A stretch of DNA of 39,077 nucleotides from Flavobacterium sp. UBA6203 (GCA_002421645.1 DIST01000053.1:1-39077); one strand, 5' to 3'. Shown: positions 14,988-23,626, counted from the stretch's first letter. Made by a program: numbers and translations. Notes: generated from the sequence alone by a model not told the origin.

Positions 14988-15947
14988 ATGAAGAAAAGAG
15001 TAAGCGCTGAATTAATCAGTATTGCCCACCGAATTTTAAAGTTGAAAAACCATTCCGAAACGGTTCAATTGCAGCAAGAAGCTAAAAATTTGTACGATCA
15101 ATTGACGATTTTACGCTTTTATGAAGAGAATTTCGAATTGGTGAAAAACGAAATTTCAGAAGAAGTTTTGGAAGCAAAATTAGAAGGAAAGAAAGCCGAT
15201 ATTTTTGAACAACCAATTCCTGTTGTGGAAGAAATTGCACCTGAAAAGGTAGTAGAGGTTGAAGCTTCAGTTGTAGAAGAAAAAGCAGACGAAACTCCAA
15301 TGGAAGAAGAAAAAATTGTGGTGGCGGAGTTAATCGTTGAAGATGATGAAGACGACGAGGAGGAAGTATTGATTAATTCAATGGAAGAAGAACCAATTGA
15401 AGAGGAAATTATCGAAAAAGCACCAGTTGTAGAAACTCCAAAAACAGAAGAACCAGCGAAACAAATTTCATTTGAAGATTTATTGGTGCACGATTACCAA
15501 GAATTGGATTTTGTAAAAGTGGAAGATGTTCCAGCTGAGGTGGCTAATGTTGTAGAAACTGTTTTTGAAGCGCCAACTCCTGTTATAGAAGAAGTTATTG
15601 CAGAAATTCAACCAGAACCTGTTGCAGAAACTCCAAAAGTATTAGAAGAAGAAGTTAAAGCAACTTTCGAAAAAGTAAGTCAGGAGCCAAAAATAAGTTC
15701 GTTAAACGATAGATTAAATAAGGCTATTACTTTTGGCTTAAATGATAGAATCGGATTTGAGAAGAAATTATTTGGTGGTAGTTCTGATGATTTTAACCGT
15801 GTGGTTTCGCAATTGAATACGTTTGATAGTTTTGAAGAAGCAAAAGCTTTCGTAGATGATTTCGTAAAACCGGATTATAACAATTGGGAAGGTGCTGAAG
15901 AATTTGAAACACGTTTCATGGAAATTGTGGAGAAAAAGTTTAGTTAA
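14988..15947 (+). CDS. Acidic protein of unknown function
   Basis: A 319-residue cytosolic protein with no signal peptide or membrane segment. The N-terminal 60 residues are a basic helical domain (MKKRVSAELISIAHRILKLKNHSETVQLQQEAKNL...), the middle (about 65-240) is a long, very Glu/Pro/Val-rich, probably disordered stretch, and the last 80 residues form a compact, more conserved-looking domain (SSLNDRLNKAITFGLNDRIGFEKKLFGG...). I recall homologues as conserved hypothetical proteins of Flavobacteriia. An ordered-acidic-ordered layout suggests an adaptor that tethers two partners, but nothing here proves it. It is divergent from tdk, and its stop is followed by a repeat-like spacer. Confidence 0.85.
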   Translation: MKKRVSAELISIAHRILKLKNHSETVQLQQEAKNLYDQLTILRFYEENFELVKNEISEEVLEAKLEGKKADIFEQPIPVVEEIAPEKVVEVEASVVEEKADETPMEEEKIVVAELIVEDDEDDEEEVLINSMEEEPIEEEIIEKAPVVETPKTEEPAKQISFEDLLVHDYQELDFVKVEDVPAEVANVVETVFEAPTPVIEEVIAEIQPEPVAETPKVLEEEVKATFEKVSQEPKISSLNDRLNKAITFGLNDRIGFEKKLFGGSSDDFNRVVSQLNTFDSFEEAKAFVDDFVKPDYNNWEGAEEFETRFMEIVEKKFS

Positions 15948-15954
15948 TAACACA

Positions 15955-16110
15955 GAGATTCACTGAGTTTTTTTGAAGTAGATACTTTTTAGAGAGATAC
16001 ACAGAATGTTATAGTTGAATGTCTTTTGTAACTTTTGTTTTCAGTATTCACTAAAAACTTCGTGATAATTCGTGTTGTTGATTTAACCACGATTGTTCCG
16101 GCACTTACAC
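15955..16110. repeat. Repeat-like spacer
   Basis: A gene-free stretch with ACACAGAGATTCACTGAG near its start, a degenerate AGAGAGATACACAGAA copy, and CTTCGTGATAATTCGTGTTG later, followed by AACCACGAT. These word-like units resemble degenerate dispersed repeats I recall from flavobacterial spacers. No gene or terminator is visible. Confidence 0.35.
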
Positions 16111-16139
16111 ACGAAATTGTATAAATTAATATATGCTCA

Positions 16140-16571
16140 ATGAATAATAATGAAATTTTTAGTTCTAGAATTTTAAATTATCCAGTTGAAATTGTTTATG
16201 AGGCTTTCGCTAATCCAAAATATTTAGCAAATTGGTGGGGTCCAGAAGGATTTACAAATACGATTCACGAGTTTGACCTTAAACCAGGCGGAAATTGGAA
16301 ACTTACGATGCATGGTCCAGAAGTTGGTAATTATGAAAATGCATCTATTTTTAAAACCGTTTTGACAAATAAACTTGTAAGTTGGAGAAGAATTTCTCAA
16401 CCTTTATTTGATATGGAAATTGCATTTGAAAAACTAGATGAAAATAAAACGCTACTATCATTCAAAATGATTTTTGAAACCGTTGAAGAATGTAGTAAAA
16501 TTAGAAAATTTGCTGAACCAAAAAATGAGGAGAACTTTAACAGATTAGAAAGAGAAATTCAGAATATATAA
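16140..16571 (+). CDS. SRPBCC (AHSA1-like) domain protein
   Basis: A small ligand-binding START/Bet v1-type fold, found in many soluble proteins of uncertain substrate. It has 143 residues. The AHSA1 signature is clear: SSRILNYPVEIVYEAFANPKYLANWWGPEGFTNT, then FDLKPGGNWKLTMHGPEV, and a C-terminal helix that closes the cavity. It has no catalytic motif. It may bind a hydrophobic ligand or act with a stress regulator; in other bacteria such genes often sit beside ArsR-type regulators, but none is present here. It is isolated by repeat-like sequence upstream and a 75-nt gap before rsmI. Confidence 0.88.
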   Translation: MNNNEIFSSRILNYPVEIVYEAFANPKYLANWWGPEGFTNTIHEFDLKPGGNWKLTMHGPEVGNYENASIFKTVLTNKLVSWRRISQPLFDMEIAFEKLDENKTLLSFKMIFETVEECSKIRKFAEPKNEENFNRLEREIQNI

Positions 16572-16646
16572 AAATGACATCACTAACATGAATTTTCTGT
16601 TATTGCCAAATTTACGCAATGCATTCGTGTTTATAAATAGTTCTAA

Positions 16647-17330
16647 ATGAGTAAATTATATATAGTTCCAACGCCCATTGGCAATTTAGAAGACATGACT
16701 TTTCGTGCGATTAAAGTACTAAAAGAAGTCGATTTAATTTTAGCAGAAGACACGCGAACTAGCGGAAAATTGCTAAAACACTTCGAAATTGCAACACACA
16801 TGCACAGCCACCACATGCACAACGAACACAAAACCGTTGAAAATTTGGTGAAGCGCTTACAAGCTGGCGAAACCATTGCTTTAATCAGCGATGCAGGAAC
16901 TCCAGCCATTTCCGATCCAGGATTTTTGCTTACACGCGCTTGTGTAGAAAACGGAATTGCCGTGGAATGTTTGCCAGGAGCAACTGCTTTTGTACCCGCT
17001 TTGGTAAATAGCGGTTTGCCCAATGATAAATTTGTATTCGAAGGCTTTCTACCTGATAAAAAAGGAAGACAAACCCGATTTTTAGCGTTACAAGAAGAAT
17101 ATCGCACCATGATTTTCTACGTATCGCCACACAAACTAAACAAAACCTTAGCCGAATTTGTACAATACTTCGGAGCCGACAGACCGGTTTCTGTTTCCCG
17201 AGAATTATCCAAATTACACGAAGAAACCGTAAGAGGAACCGCCGAAGAAGTTTTAAAACACTTTGAAGCAAAACCTGCTAAAGGGGAAATTGTGGTTTGT
17301 GTTGGAGGATTAATCAAGACTAAAGGATGA
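16647..17330 (+). CDS. rsmI: 16S rRNA (cytidine1402-2'-O)-methyltransferase
   Basis: Methylates the ribose of C1402 in the decoding centre of 16S rRNA, using S-adenosylmethionine. It has 227 residues, a little shorter than the E. coli protein. The tetrapyrrole-methylase fold is clear: LYIVPTPIGNLEDMTFRAIKVLKE at the N-terminus, AEDTRTSGKLLKHF, ISDAGTPAISDPGFLL and LPGATAFVPALVNSGLP. The short C-terminus ends at GGLIKTKG. Its stop overlaps the start of the next gene (ATGA), pointing to translational coupling. Confidence 0.97.
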   Translation: MSKLYIVPTPIGNLEDMTFRAIKVLKEVDLILAEDTRTSGKLLKHFEIATHMHSHHMHNEHKTVENLVKRLQAGETIALISDAGTPAISDPGFLLTRACVENGIAVECLPGATAFVPALVNSGLPNDKFVFEGFLPDKKGRQTRFLALQEEYRTMIFYVSPHKLNKTLAEFVQYFGADRPVSVSRELSKLHEETVRGTAEEVLKHFEAKPAKGEIVVCVGGLIKTKG

Positions 17331-17623
17331 TGAGTTTTAAGAAAATAGGATTGTTTCTTTTTGTCATTTTAGCAACAAACATTACAATTCATTTTGAAGT
17401 CATTCCAAATATTCAAATTTTTGCAAATAGTCATTCAGCAAATGGGGATTATTTAGCTATATTAACTATTTTGATAGCTTTGATGAGTTTTTTGATTTCT
17501 TTATACTTGATTTTCTTCAAGAAGAACAAAACTGGTTTTTTATTATTGTTATTTGCTCTCAATATAGCATTATGGATTCCAAAAATGTTTAGCATTAATT
17601 GTAAATTTTGTTCAATAGCCTAA
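17327..17623 (+). CDS. Small membrane protein coupled to rsmI
   Basis: A 98-residue protein of unknown function with three likely membrane segments (about residues 7-22, 43-65 and 69-86), then a short tail containing the pair NCKFC. It begins with two ATG codons, and the first overlaps the rsmI stop by four bases (ATGA). The following OsmC-like gene starts only 11 nt later, so rsmI, this gene and the OsmC-like gene form one unit. I do not recognise a family. The CxxC near the end could be redox-active or bind metal, but is too short a motif to infer a function. Confidence 0.7.
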   Translation: MMSFKKIGLFLFVILATNITIHFEVIPNIQIFANSHSANGDYLAILTILIALMSFLISLYLIFFKKNKTGFLLLLFALNIALWIPKMFSINCKFCSIA

Positions 17624-17634
17624 TATCAAATACT

Positions 17635-18060
17635 ATGGAAACACACAACATAACTACCACCTGGAAAGGTAAAATGCAATTTGAATCCACAAATCCTAGT
17701 GGCGATGTCATTTCAATTGACGCCGGACCAGAAAATGGAGGCGAAGGAAAAGGCTTGCGTCCAAAAGCATTGATGTTGTCGGCTTTAGCGGGTTGTACCG
17801 GTCTAGACGTCGCTTCCTTAATGGAAAAAATGAAGTTAGAAGTAGCCGATTTCAAAATTGAAACTTCGGGTGAATTAACGGAAGAACATCCAAAAACGTA
17901 TCACAAAGTAAAAGTGGATTACCATTTTTACGGCAGTAATTTAGATGAGAAAAAACTTGAAAAAGCCGTGAATTTATCCGTAGAAAAATATTGTGGCGTG
18001 ATGGAAATGTTCCGTCAGTTTGCAAAAGTTGAGGTGGCGATTTTTTATCATAAAATATAA
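17635..18060 (+). CDS. OsmC/Ohr-family peroxiredoxin-like protein
   Basis: Predicted thiol-dependent peroxidase of the OsmC family, acting on organic hydroperoxides in the cytosol. It has 141 residues from the ATG at 17635. The start METHNITTTWKGKMQFES is typical, the frame before it is not. The first reactive cysteine lies in LSALAGCTGLDVASLM and the second in VEKYCGVMEMFRQ, the spacing usual for YhfA-type OsmC proteins. The YhfA-like subgroup is of uncertain substrate, so Ohr activity is not assured. It follows the 98-residue membrane protein closely. Confidence 0.92.
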   Translation: METHNITTTWKGKMQFESTNPSGDVISIDAGPENGGEGKGLRPKALMLSALAGCTGLDVASLMEKMKLEVADFKIETSGELTEEHPKTYHKVKVDYHFYGSNLDEKKLEKAVNLSVEKYCGVMEMFRQFAKVEVAIFYHKI

Positions 18061-18076
18061 ATGATTTAGAGGTTTT

Positions 18077-18197
18077 ACCACATAGAAACATAGATAAAAA
18101 AGTTAGTTTTAGTTCATTCTGAATACACAAAGCCTATCTAACCTATAAAAAGTGTAACGACTATTTTGATAAAAATCAACCTATGTTTCTATGTGGT
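18077..18197. repeat. 121-bp element bounded by 17-bp perfect inverted repeats
   Basis: ACCACATAGAAACATAG (18077-18093) and its exact complement CTATGTTTCTATGTGGT (18181-18197) enclose 87 bases with no reading frame of note. It lies in the longest gene-free stretch of the window (18061-18299), between the OsmC-like gene and recJ. It could be a miniature dispersed element or form a long hairpin in RNA. Confidence 0.7.
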
Positions 18198-18232
18198 TAA
18201 TTTTTTTCATTTAGTAAATTCAAAAATATTTA

Positions 18233-18240
18233 TACCTTTG
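18233..18240 (+). promoter_or_regulatory. Putative -7 box for recJ
   Basis: TACCTTTG fits TAnnTTTG, 59 nt before the recJ ATG. The resulting leader would contain the direct repeat at 18270-18294. Confidence 0.55.
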
Positions 18241-18269
18241 TCATTCAATAATATAAGCCAAAATAAAAT

Positions 18270-18294
18270 AATTCATAATTTTTAATTCGTAATT
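18270..18294 (+). repeat. Short direct repeat in the recJ leader
   Basis: AATTCATAATT (18270-18280) and AATTCGTAATT (18284-18294) are near-identical 11-mers spaced 14 nt apart, just before the recJ start at 18300. Confidence 0.6.
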
Positions 18295-18299
18295 AAACT

Positions 18300-20000
18300 A
18301 TGCGTTGGAATCCAAAATCTAAGCCAAATCCAGAAAAAGTACAAGCCATTCAGCAAGCACTTCAAGTCGATGAAATTATTGCGACACTTTTAGTTCAAAG
18401 AGGCATTGAAACCTTCGAACAAGCCAAAACCTTTTTTCGTCCCACTTTAGCCGATTTGCACAATCCGTATCTCATGAAAGATATGGACAAAGCCGTGGCG
18501 AGAATCGAAAAAGCAATTGCTAACAACGAAAATATCTTAGTTTTCGGTGATTACGATGTTGATGGAACAACCGCTGTTTCCTTAGTTTCGAGTTATTTAC
18601 GTAGTTTTTATCCGAATGTTGCGACTTACATTCCCGACAGATATGCAGAAGGTTACGGTATTTCTTACATCGGAATTGACTATGCCGAAGACAACGATAT
18701 TTCCCTAATTATAGCTTTGGATTGTGGTATCAAATCGATTGACCATGTCAATTATGCTAAAGCCAAAAAAATTGATTTCATCATTTGCGACCACCACCGA
18801 CCAGGTGATATTTTACCCGATGCGGTTGCGGTTTTAGATCCAAAACGGGAAGATTGTTCGTATCCGTATGATGAATTGTGTGGTTGTGGTGTTGGATTCA
18901 AATTGATTCAAGCTTTAGCCGAAAATCGAAATCAAACCATTGAACATTTAGTAGAATATTTAGATTTGGTTGCAACTGCAATTGCGGCTGATATTGTTCC
19001 TATAAATGGTGAAAATAGAGTGTTGGCAAAGTTTGGTTTGGAAGTCATTAATTCCAATCCGCGACCTGGAATAAAAGCGCTAATTCAAAATGTAAAGAAA
19101 AAAGTGTTGACAATTACGGATGTCGTTTTCATCGTAGCGCCAAGAATCAATGCCGCAGGAAGAATCAAACACGGAAACGAAGCCGTTGCTTTATTAACCG
19201 AATACGATTTAGACCAAGCCGAACAATTTGCATCCGAAATTGAACAACATAATTCCGATAGAAAAGAATTAGACAAACAAATTACGAAAGAAGCCTTACT
19301 TCAAATAGAAGAAAATAACGAACAAACCCGATTTTCAACAGTCGTCTACCAAGAAAATTGGCACAAAGGTGTTATTGGAATTGTAGCGTCAAGATTGGTA
19401 GAAAATTACTATCGCCCGACGATTGTTTTTACAAAAAGTGGTGAAAAATTAGCAGCTTCAGCGCGTTCAGTAAAAGATTTTGATATTTATAATGCGTTGG
19501 AAGCGTGTGCCGAACATTTAGAGCAATTTGGTGGTCATATGTATGCTGCTGGAATGACACTTTTGGAAGAAAACTACGAAAATTTCAAAAATGCTTTCGA
19601 AAAAGTCGTGCAAGAAACCATTCATCCCGATTTATTAACTCCGGAAATTTCATACGATGCCGAAATCAAATTATCAGAAATCAATCCGAAATTGATGCGA
19701 TTATTAAAACAATTCGAGCCTTTCGGACCCGAAAATATGACACCATTATTTTTAGCAAAAGGATTAACGGATTCTGGTTATGCAAAGACTTTAGGTTCGG
19801 ATAACGAACATTTGAAAGCATTTGTAAAACAAGGAAATTCTGAAAGTTTTGGAGTGATTGGTTTTGGATTGGGAAATAAATTAGATTTGGTTACCAACAA
19901 AAATAAATTTGATGCAATTTTCTCTTTGGAAGAAAATGAATGGAAAGATACTGTAACTTTGCAATTGCAATTACGCGACATTAATGCTTCAAATGGCTAA
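18300..20000 (+). CDS. recJ: Single-stranded-DNA-specific exonuclease RecJ
   Basis: A 5'-to-3' ssDNA exonuclease acting in recombinational repair and mismatch repair. It has 566 residues, normal for RecJ. DHH-family motifs are present: VFGDYDVDGT (Asp84, Asp86, Asp88), LDCGIK, CDHHRPGD (Asp164, His165, His166) and the DHHA1 region around RINAAGRIKHG. The C-terminal OB-like domain (about 450-566) includes LKQFEPFGPENMTPLF. The ATG at 18300 begins MRWNPKSKPNPEKV, a normal RecJ start. The stop lies within the first codons of the MFS gene, so the two are probably co-transcribed. Confidence 0.97.
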   Translation: MRWNPKSKPNPEKVQAIQQALQVDEIIATLLVQRGIETFEQAKTFFRPTLADLHNPYLMKDMDKAVARIEKAIANNENILVFGDYDVDGTTAVSLVSSYLRSFYPNVATYIPDRYAEGYGISYIGIDYAEDNDISLIIALDCGIKSIDHVNYAKAKKIDFIICDHHRPGDILPDAVAVLDPKREDCSYPYDELCGCGVGFKLIQALAENRNQTIEHLVEYLDLVATAIAADIVPINGENRVLAKFGLEVINSNPRPGIKALIQNVKKKVLTITDVVFIVAPRINAAGRIKHGNEAVALLTEYDLDQAEQFASEIEQHNSDRKELDKQITKEALLQIEENNEQTRFSTVVYQENWHKGVIGIVASRLVENYYRPTIVFTKSGEKLAASARSVKDFDIYNALEACAEHLEQFGGHMYAAGMTLLEENYENFKNAFEKVVQETIHPDLLTPEISYDAEIKLSEINPKLMRLLKQFEPFGPENMTPLFLAKGLTDSGYAKTLGSDNEHLKAFVKQGNSESFGVIGFGLGNKLDLVTNKNKFDAIFSLEENEWKDTVTLQLQLRDINASNG

Positions 20001-21249
20001 AAAAGATCCATTTTCATCTTTACGTATACCCGAATTTCGCTGGTTTTTAGCCATGCGATTGTTTATTGTATTGGCTTGGTCGATGCAATTTGTATTGATT
20101 GAGTGGGAAGTGTATCGCATCACAAAAGACCCGCTATCATTGGGATTAATTGGTTTAATGGAAATTATTCCCGCAATAAGTATGGCGTTGTTTGCTGGAC
20201 ATATTGTAGATCAAAATGAGAAGAAAGGTTTGCTAATCAAATGTTTTTCTGGATTAGCAACAATCAGTGCTTTGTTATGTTTGTTAGTGCATCCGAATTT
20301 CATCGATTCTTTTTCCAAAAACACCATTTTATACGGAATTTACGCTCTAGTTTTTGTGGGCGGAATCATTCGCGCGTTTTTAATTCCGTCCGTTTTTAGT
20401 TTATTGGGATTGATTATTTCTAAAAAAGAGCAACCTAACGCAGCGACATGGAGTAGTTCTACTTGGCAAGTGGCGGCTGTAATCGGACCTGCTTTGGCGG
20501 GATTTGCTATTGGTTGGGTGGGTGCGTTTTGGTCGTTGGTTTTTGTAGTTTTTTGTGTGATTATGGCTTTAGTCGTATTGACACAAATTGAAAGAAAACC
20601 GATTTTAAATCCAAAATTAGGCGAACCGATTTTTAAAAGTTTGAAAGAAGGATTGTCTTTTGTGTTTAGTTCAAAACCTATTTTGAATGCTATTTCGCTT
20701 GATATGTTTGCGGTTTTATTCGGTGGAGCTGTTGCTTTATTGCCCATTTTTGCGCAAGATATTTTAAAAGTTGGTTCGGAAGGATTCGGAATTTTAAGAG
20801 CAGCTCCAGCTATTGGTGGTTTAATTACCATGTTGATTTCAACTTCAATTCCGTTACATCAAAAGGCAGGTAAAAAGTTGTTATTAGCTGTTTTCGGATT
20901 TGGAATTTGTATTATTGTTTTCGGATTATCGACTAACTTTTGGTTATCTGTAGTAGCTTTATTTTTAAGTGGCGTTACGGATGGAATTTCAGTAGTTATT
21001 CGTCAAACCATACTTCAAATTTATACGCCTGATCACATGCGTGGACGTGTATCTTCTGTGAATTCAATTTTTGTTGGTTCGTCTAATGAATTAGGTGCTT
21101 TTGAAAGTGGCTTAGCTTCTAAATTGATGGGTGTTGTTAATGCAGTAGTTTTTGGAGGTATAATGACATTAGGCATTGTGGGATTTACAGCTGTAGCATC
21201 ACCAAAATTCAGAGAATTGGATATCGAAAAAGATTTGGAAAAGATTTAA
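19984..21249 (+). CDS. MFS transporter
   Basis: An inner-membrane permease of the major facilitator superfamily, 421 residues with about 12 hydrophobic segments. The N-terminal SSLRIPEFRWFLAMRLFIVLAWSMQF and the MFS_3-like pattern (GLIGLMEIIPAISMALFAGHIVD, later QIYTPDHMRGRVSSVNSIFVG) suggest a drug or siderophore exporter group related to EntS; the substrate is unknown. Two starts are possible: ATG at 19984, overlapping recJ by 17 nt, or ATG at 19993 (MAKKDPFSS), overlapping by 8 nt. I slightly prefer 19993. The 3' end overlaps the convergent lpxH stop by four bases, with no terminator between. Confidence 0.92.
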   Translation: MLQMAKKDPFSSLRIPEFRWFLAMRLFIVLAWSMQFVLIEWEVYRITKDPLSLGLIGLMEIIPAISMALFAGHIVDQNEKKGLLIKCFSGLATISALLCLLVHPNFIDSFSKNTILYGIYALVFVGGIIRAFLIPSVFSLLGLIISKKEQPNAATWSSSTWQVAAVIGPALAGFAIGWVGAFWSLVFVVFCVIMALVVLTQIERKPILNPKLGEPIFKSLKEGLSFVFSSKPILNAISLDMFAVLFGGAVALLPIFAQDILKVGSEGFGILRAAPAIGGLITMLISTSIPLHQKAGKKLLLAVFGFGICIIVFGLSTNFWLSVVALFLSGVTDGISVVIRQTILQIYTPDHMRGRVSSVNSIFVGSSNELGAFESGLASKLMGVVNAVVFGGIMTLGIVGFTAVASPKFRELDIEKDLEKI

Positions 21250-22019
21250 TTTTTGAATTCTTTCAATTCCATTTTTTCGCCATCAAAAACGCCATAAGTG
21301 AAATAACCAATCCAGTCGCCTAAGTTGATGTATTTCGAATTTTCAGCCAATTCAATTTCCAATGGCAAATGACGGTGACCAAAAACGAAAAAGTCGTAGT
21401 GTTTGGTTTCTAGTTTTCTTTTGCAATATTGCACCAGCCATTCGTTATCTTCTCCTAAATATTTTACATCTTCTACGCCTGAAATCAGTTTGTTTTTCAC
21501 CGATAAATATTGGGCTAATTTCACACCAATATCAGGATGTAACCAACGAAATAACCATTTTGAAAACGGATTAGTGAAGACTTTTTTCATTCGTTTGTAA
21601 CCCATGTCACCTGGTCCTTTTCCATCGCCGTGACCAATTAAGAATGTTTTTCCGTTAAATGTGAATTCTTGATTATCGTGATAAACAGGAATGTTTAACT
21701 CTTTTTGAAAATAATCGTGCATCCACAAATCGTGATTTCCAACGAAGAAATAAATTGGAATACCAGAGTCTTTAATTTCGGCTAATTTCCCCAAAACTCT
21801 AACGAATCCTTTAGGGACAACGGTTTTGTATTCAAACCAAAAATCGAATAAATCGCCAAGTAAAAAGATAGCATCTGCATCTTGCTTAACTACATCTAAC
21901 CATTGAATGAATTTTTGTTCTCTTGGAAAACTTAATTCTGGTGTTGGAGCGCCAAAGTGTTGATCGGAGGCGAAGTAGATTTTTCTTGTTGCTTTCAATT
22001 TTTCGAATAGTTTTAACAA
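21246..22019 (-). CDS. lpxH: UDP-2,3-diacylglucosamine diphosphatase (LpxH-type)
   Basis: Removes UMP from UDP-2,3-diacylglucosamine to give lipid X in lipid A synthesis, at the inner face of the inner membrane. It has 257 residues of the calcineurin-like phosphoesterase fold. Metal-binding motifs are visible: ASDQHFG (Asp19, His21), LLGDLFDFW (Asp56), FVGNHDLW (Asn95, His96), LIGHGDG (His130) and FGHRHLP near the end. The LpxH identity rests on length and motif pattern; another metallophosphatase is possible. It is the last gene of the rbfA-permease-lpxH group, 13 nt after the permease. Confidence 0.88.
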   Translation of the reverse strand: MLKLFEKLKATRKIYFASDQHFGAPTPELSFPREQKFIQWLDVVKQDADAIFLLGDLFDFWFEYKTVVPKGFVRVLGKLAEIKDSGIPIYFFVGNHDLWMHDYFQKELNIPVYHDNQEFTFNGKTFLIGHGDGKGPGDMGYKRMKKVFTNPFSKWLFRWLHPDIGVKLAQYLSVKNKLISGVEDVKYLGEDNEWLVQYCKRKLETKHYDFFVFGHRHLPLEIELAENSKYINLGDWIGYFTYGVFDGEKMELKEFKN

Positions 22020-22032
22020 AAATACATAAAAA

Positions 22033-23232
22033 TTACGAAAGAATTTTTTTATTCACCGTTCCAGAGGCAATCCAAGAAGATAATATACCTAAAATAGCTA
22101 TTGTCATAATAACAATTAAGATGTTTTGCCATTCAAAGAGAACAGGATAAGGCATGCTAGGTGTAATCATAATAAAAGCAAAGTGTTGCTGAAGTAAAAT
22201 TATCGCAATTGCTAATGATAACCCTAATATTAATCCAAATATGGTGATGAGAATTCCTTGTGTAAAAAAAATGGAACGGATTGAAGTCTGAGTTAGCCCT
22301 AAGTTGTATAAGGTTTTAAGATTTTCTCTTTTATCAATTATAATCATTACGATAGCTCCAGCTAAACAAAATAATGTTAGAATTACAACTAATGTGCTAA
22401 ATAAATAAATGAACAGATTTTCAGATTGAAGCATCTTGTAAAGTGAATCGTTTAGCTGAGTTCTGTTTTTTATTTTTATAGAATTACCAAAAATAGAGTT
22501 AAGTTCTTCTCTGGCTTTATTTTCGTCAGAATTAGGTTTTAACTTGATTTCAAGATTTGTAATCTCGTTATTTTTCATAGTTAAAAAATGTTGGGCTAGC
22601 CCAATAGAACAAAAAACATATTTACCATCTAATTCTTCATTGATAGAGTAAATACCAGAGGGAAATAGTAAAGTTTTATTAAAAGCTTCGCTTGGATTTT
22701 CAATATCTCCTTTTCCAGGTTTTGGAACGTAGGCTTCAAGTGCGTTATTATAGTCAAATAAACCTAAACCTAATTTTCTGCTTATATCAGCACCAATGAC
22801 TACGTTTTCAGAATTATTTTCAAACCATTCTCCTGCATATAAATGCTTGTTGAAATCTGTTACTTTTACAAACTGATTATCAACACCTTTAATATGTGCT
22901 ACTAACTCTTTGTTGTCGTACATAAAGTAAACACGTTCTTCAATTATTTTGGAAAAAGAAGCAATGTATTTGCTTTTATGTAATAATTCATCTTGTTTCT
23001 GATTTACAGAAAAAGTTTTGCCTGAATTAGTTTCTACTCGTAAATCAGGATCAGAAACATTTGCAAAGTTTAAACTAAATTCTTTCAATCCGCTAAAAAC
23101 AGATAAAAATACAAATAGGGCCATAGTGCTTGCTATGATGCCTACTGAAGCAATACCCGTTATGATATTGATTGCTTTGTTTTTACTAAAACTTATAGCA
23201 TAACGCTTAGCTATGTAGAAGGAAAGTTTCAA
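22033..23232 (-). CDS. FtsX/LolE-type ABC transporter permease
   Basis: A 399-residue inner-membrane protein with one N-terminal membrane helix (about 20-45, TGIASVGIIASTMALFVFLSVF), a large periplasmic domain (about 50-265) and three C-terminal helices of the FtsX domain (about 270-395). The start MKLSFYIAKRYAISFSKNKAINII is the usual signature of LolC/E-like permeases, which extract lipoproteins together with an ATPase. No ATPase gene is near, so the partner is elsewhere. From memory, pairing with rbfA is common in Flavobacteriia. It starts 1 nt after the rbfA stop. Confidence 0.9.
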   Translation of the reverse strand: MKLSFYIAKRYAISFSKNKAINIITGIASVGIIASTMALFVFLSVFSGLKEFSLNFANVSDPDLRVETNSGKTFSVNQKQDELLHKSKYIASFSKIIEERVYFMYDNKELVAHIKGVDNQFVKVTDFNKHLYAGEWFENNSENVVIGADISRKLGLGLFDYNNALEAYVPKPGKGDIENPSEAFNKTLLFPSGIYSINEELDGKYVFCSIGLAQHFLTMKNNEITNLEIKLKPNSDENKAREELNSIFGNSIKIKNRTQLNDSLYKMLQSENLFIYLFSTLVVILTLFCLAGAIVMIIIDKRENLKTLYNLGLTQTSIRSIFFTQGILITIFGLILGLSLAIAIILLQQHFAFIMITPSMPYPVLFEWQNILIVIMTIAILGILSSWIASGTVNKKILS

Positions 23233-23233
23233 T

Positions 23234-23626
23234 TTATGATTTCTTTCTTTTGTCTAATAAATCTCTGTTTTCAATAGGATTCTCTTCTCCAGACAAAGCC
23301 TTGTCGATTTTTTCAATATAATCTAAACTATCATCGATGTAGAAAATTAAACTAGGCACTTTACGTAATTGATTTTTTACACGTTGTGCTAAATCGTGTT
23401 TGATAAGCGGAGAGTTACTTTTAATAGCAGCTAAAATCTCGGGAGCTTTTTCTGTTGGGAAAATACTCAAATGTACTTTTGCAATCGACAAATCTGAGGT
23501 TACATTCACTTTTGAAACCGAAATTACTAAATTATTGATGTTATTTTTACGGATTTCACCTTGTAAAATTGATACTAAATCATTTTGTAAAAGTGCTCCT
23601 ATTTTTTTTTGTCTATTTGTTTCCAT
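23234..23626 (-). CDS. rbfA: Ribosome-binding factor A
   Basis: Binds the 30S subunit and helps 16S rRNA 5' end maturation, also in cold shock. From the ATG at 23624-23626 it has 130 residues, the normal size; a frame extension upstream has no homology-like features (MIGTKLTKFV...). The core METNRQKKIGALLQNDLVSILQGEI, VISVSKVNVTSDLSIAKVHLSIF and RVKNQLRKVPSLIFYIDDSLDYIEKIDKAL covers the RbfA KH-like fold. It is the first gene of the operon with the permease and lpxH, divergent from mce. Confidence 0.95.
   Translation of the reverse strand: METNRQKKIGALLQNDLVSILQGEIRKNNINNLVISVSKVNVTSDLSIAKVHLSIFPTEKAPEILAAIKSNSPLIKHDLAQRVKNQLRKVPSLIFYIDDSLDYIEKIDKALSGEENPIENRDLLDKRKKS

Noticed and set aside
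19984..20000. recJ/MFS overlap as a frameshift joining one gene
   Set aside because: Both proteins are complete and of normal length; the overlap is ordinary coupling.
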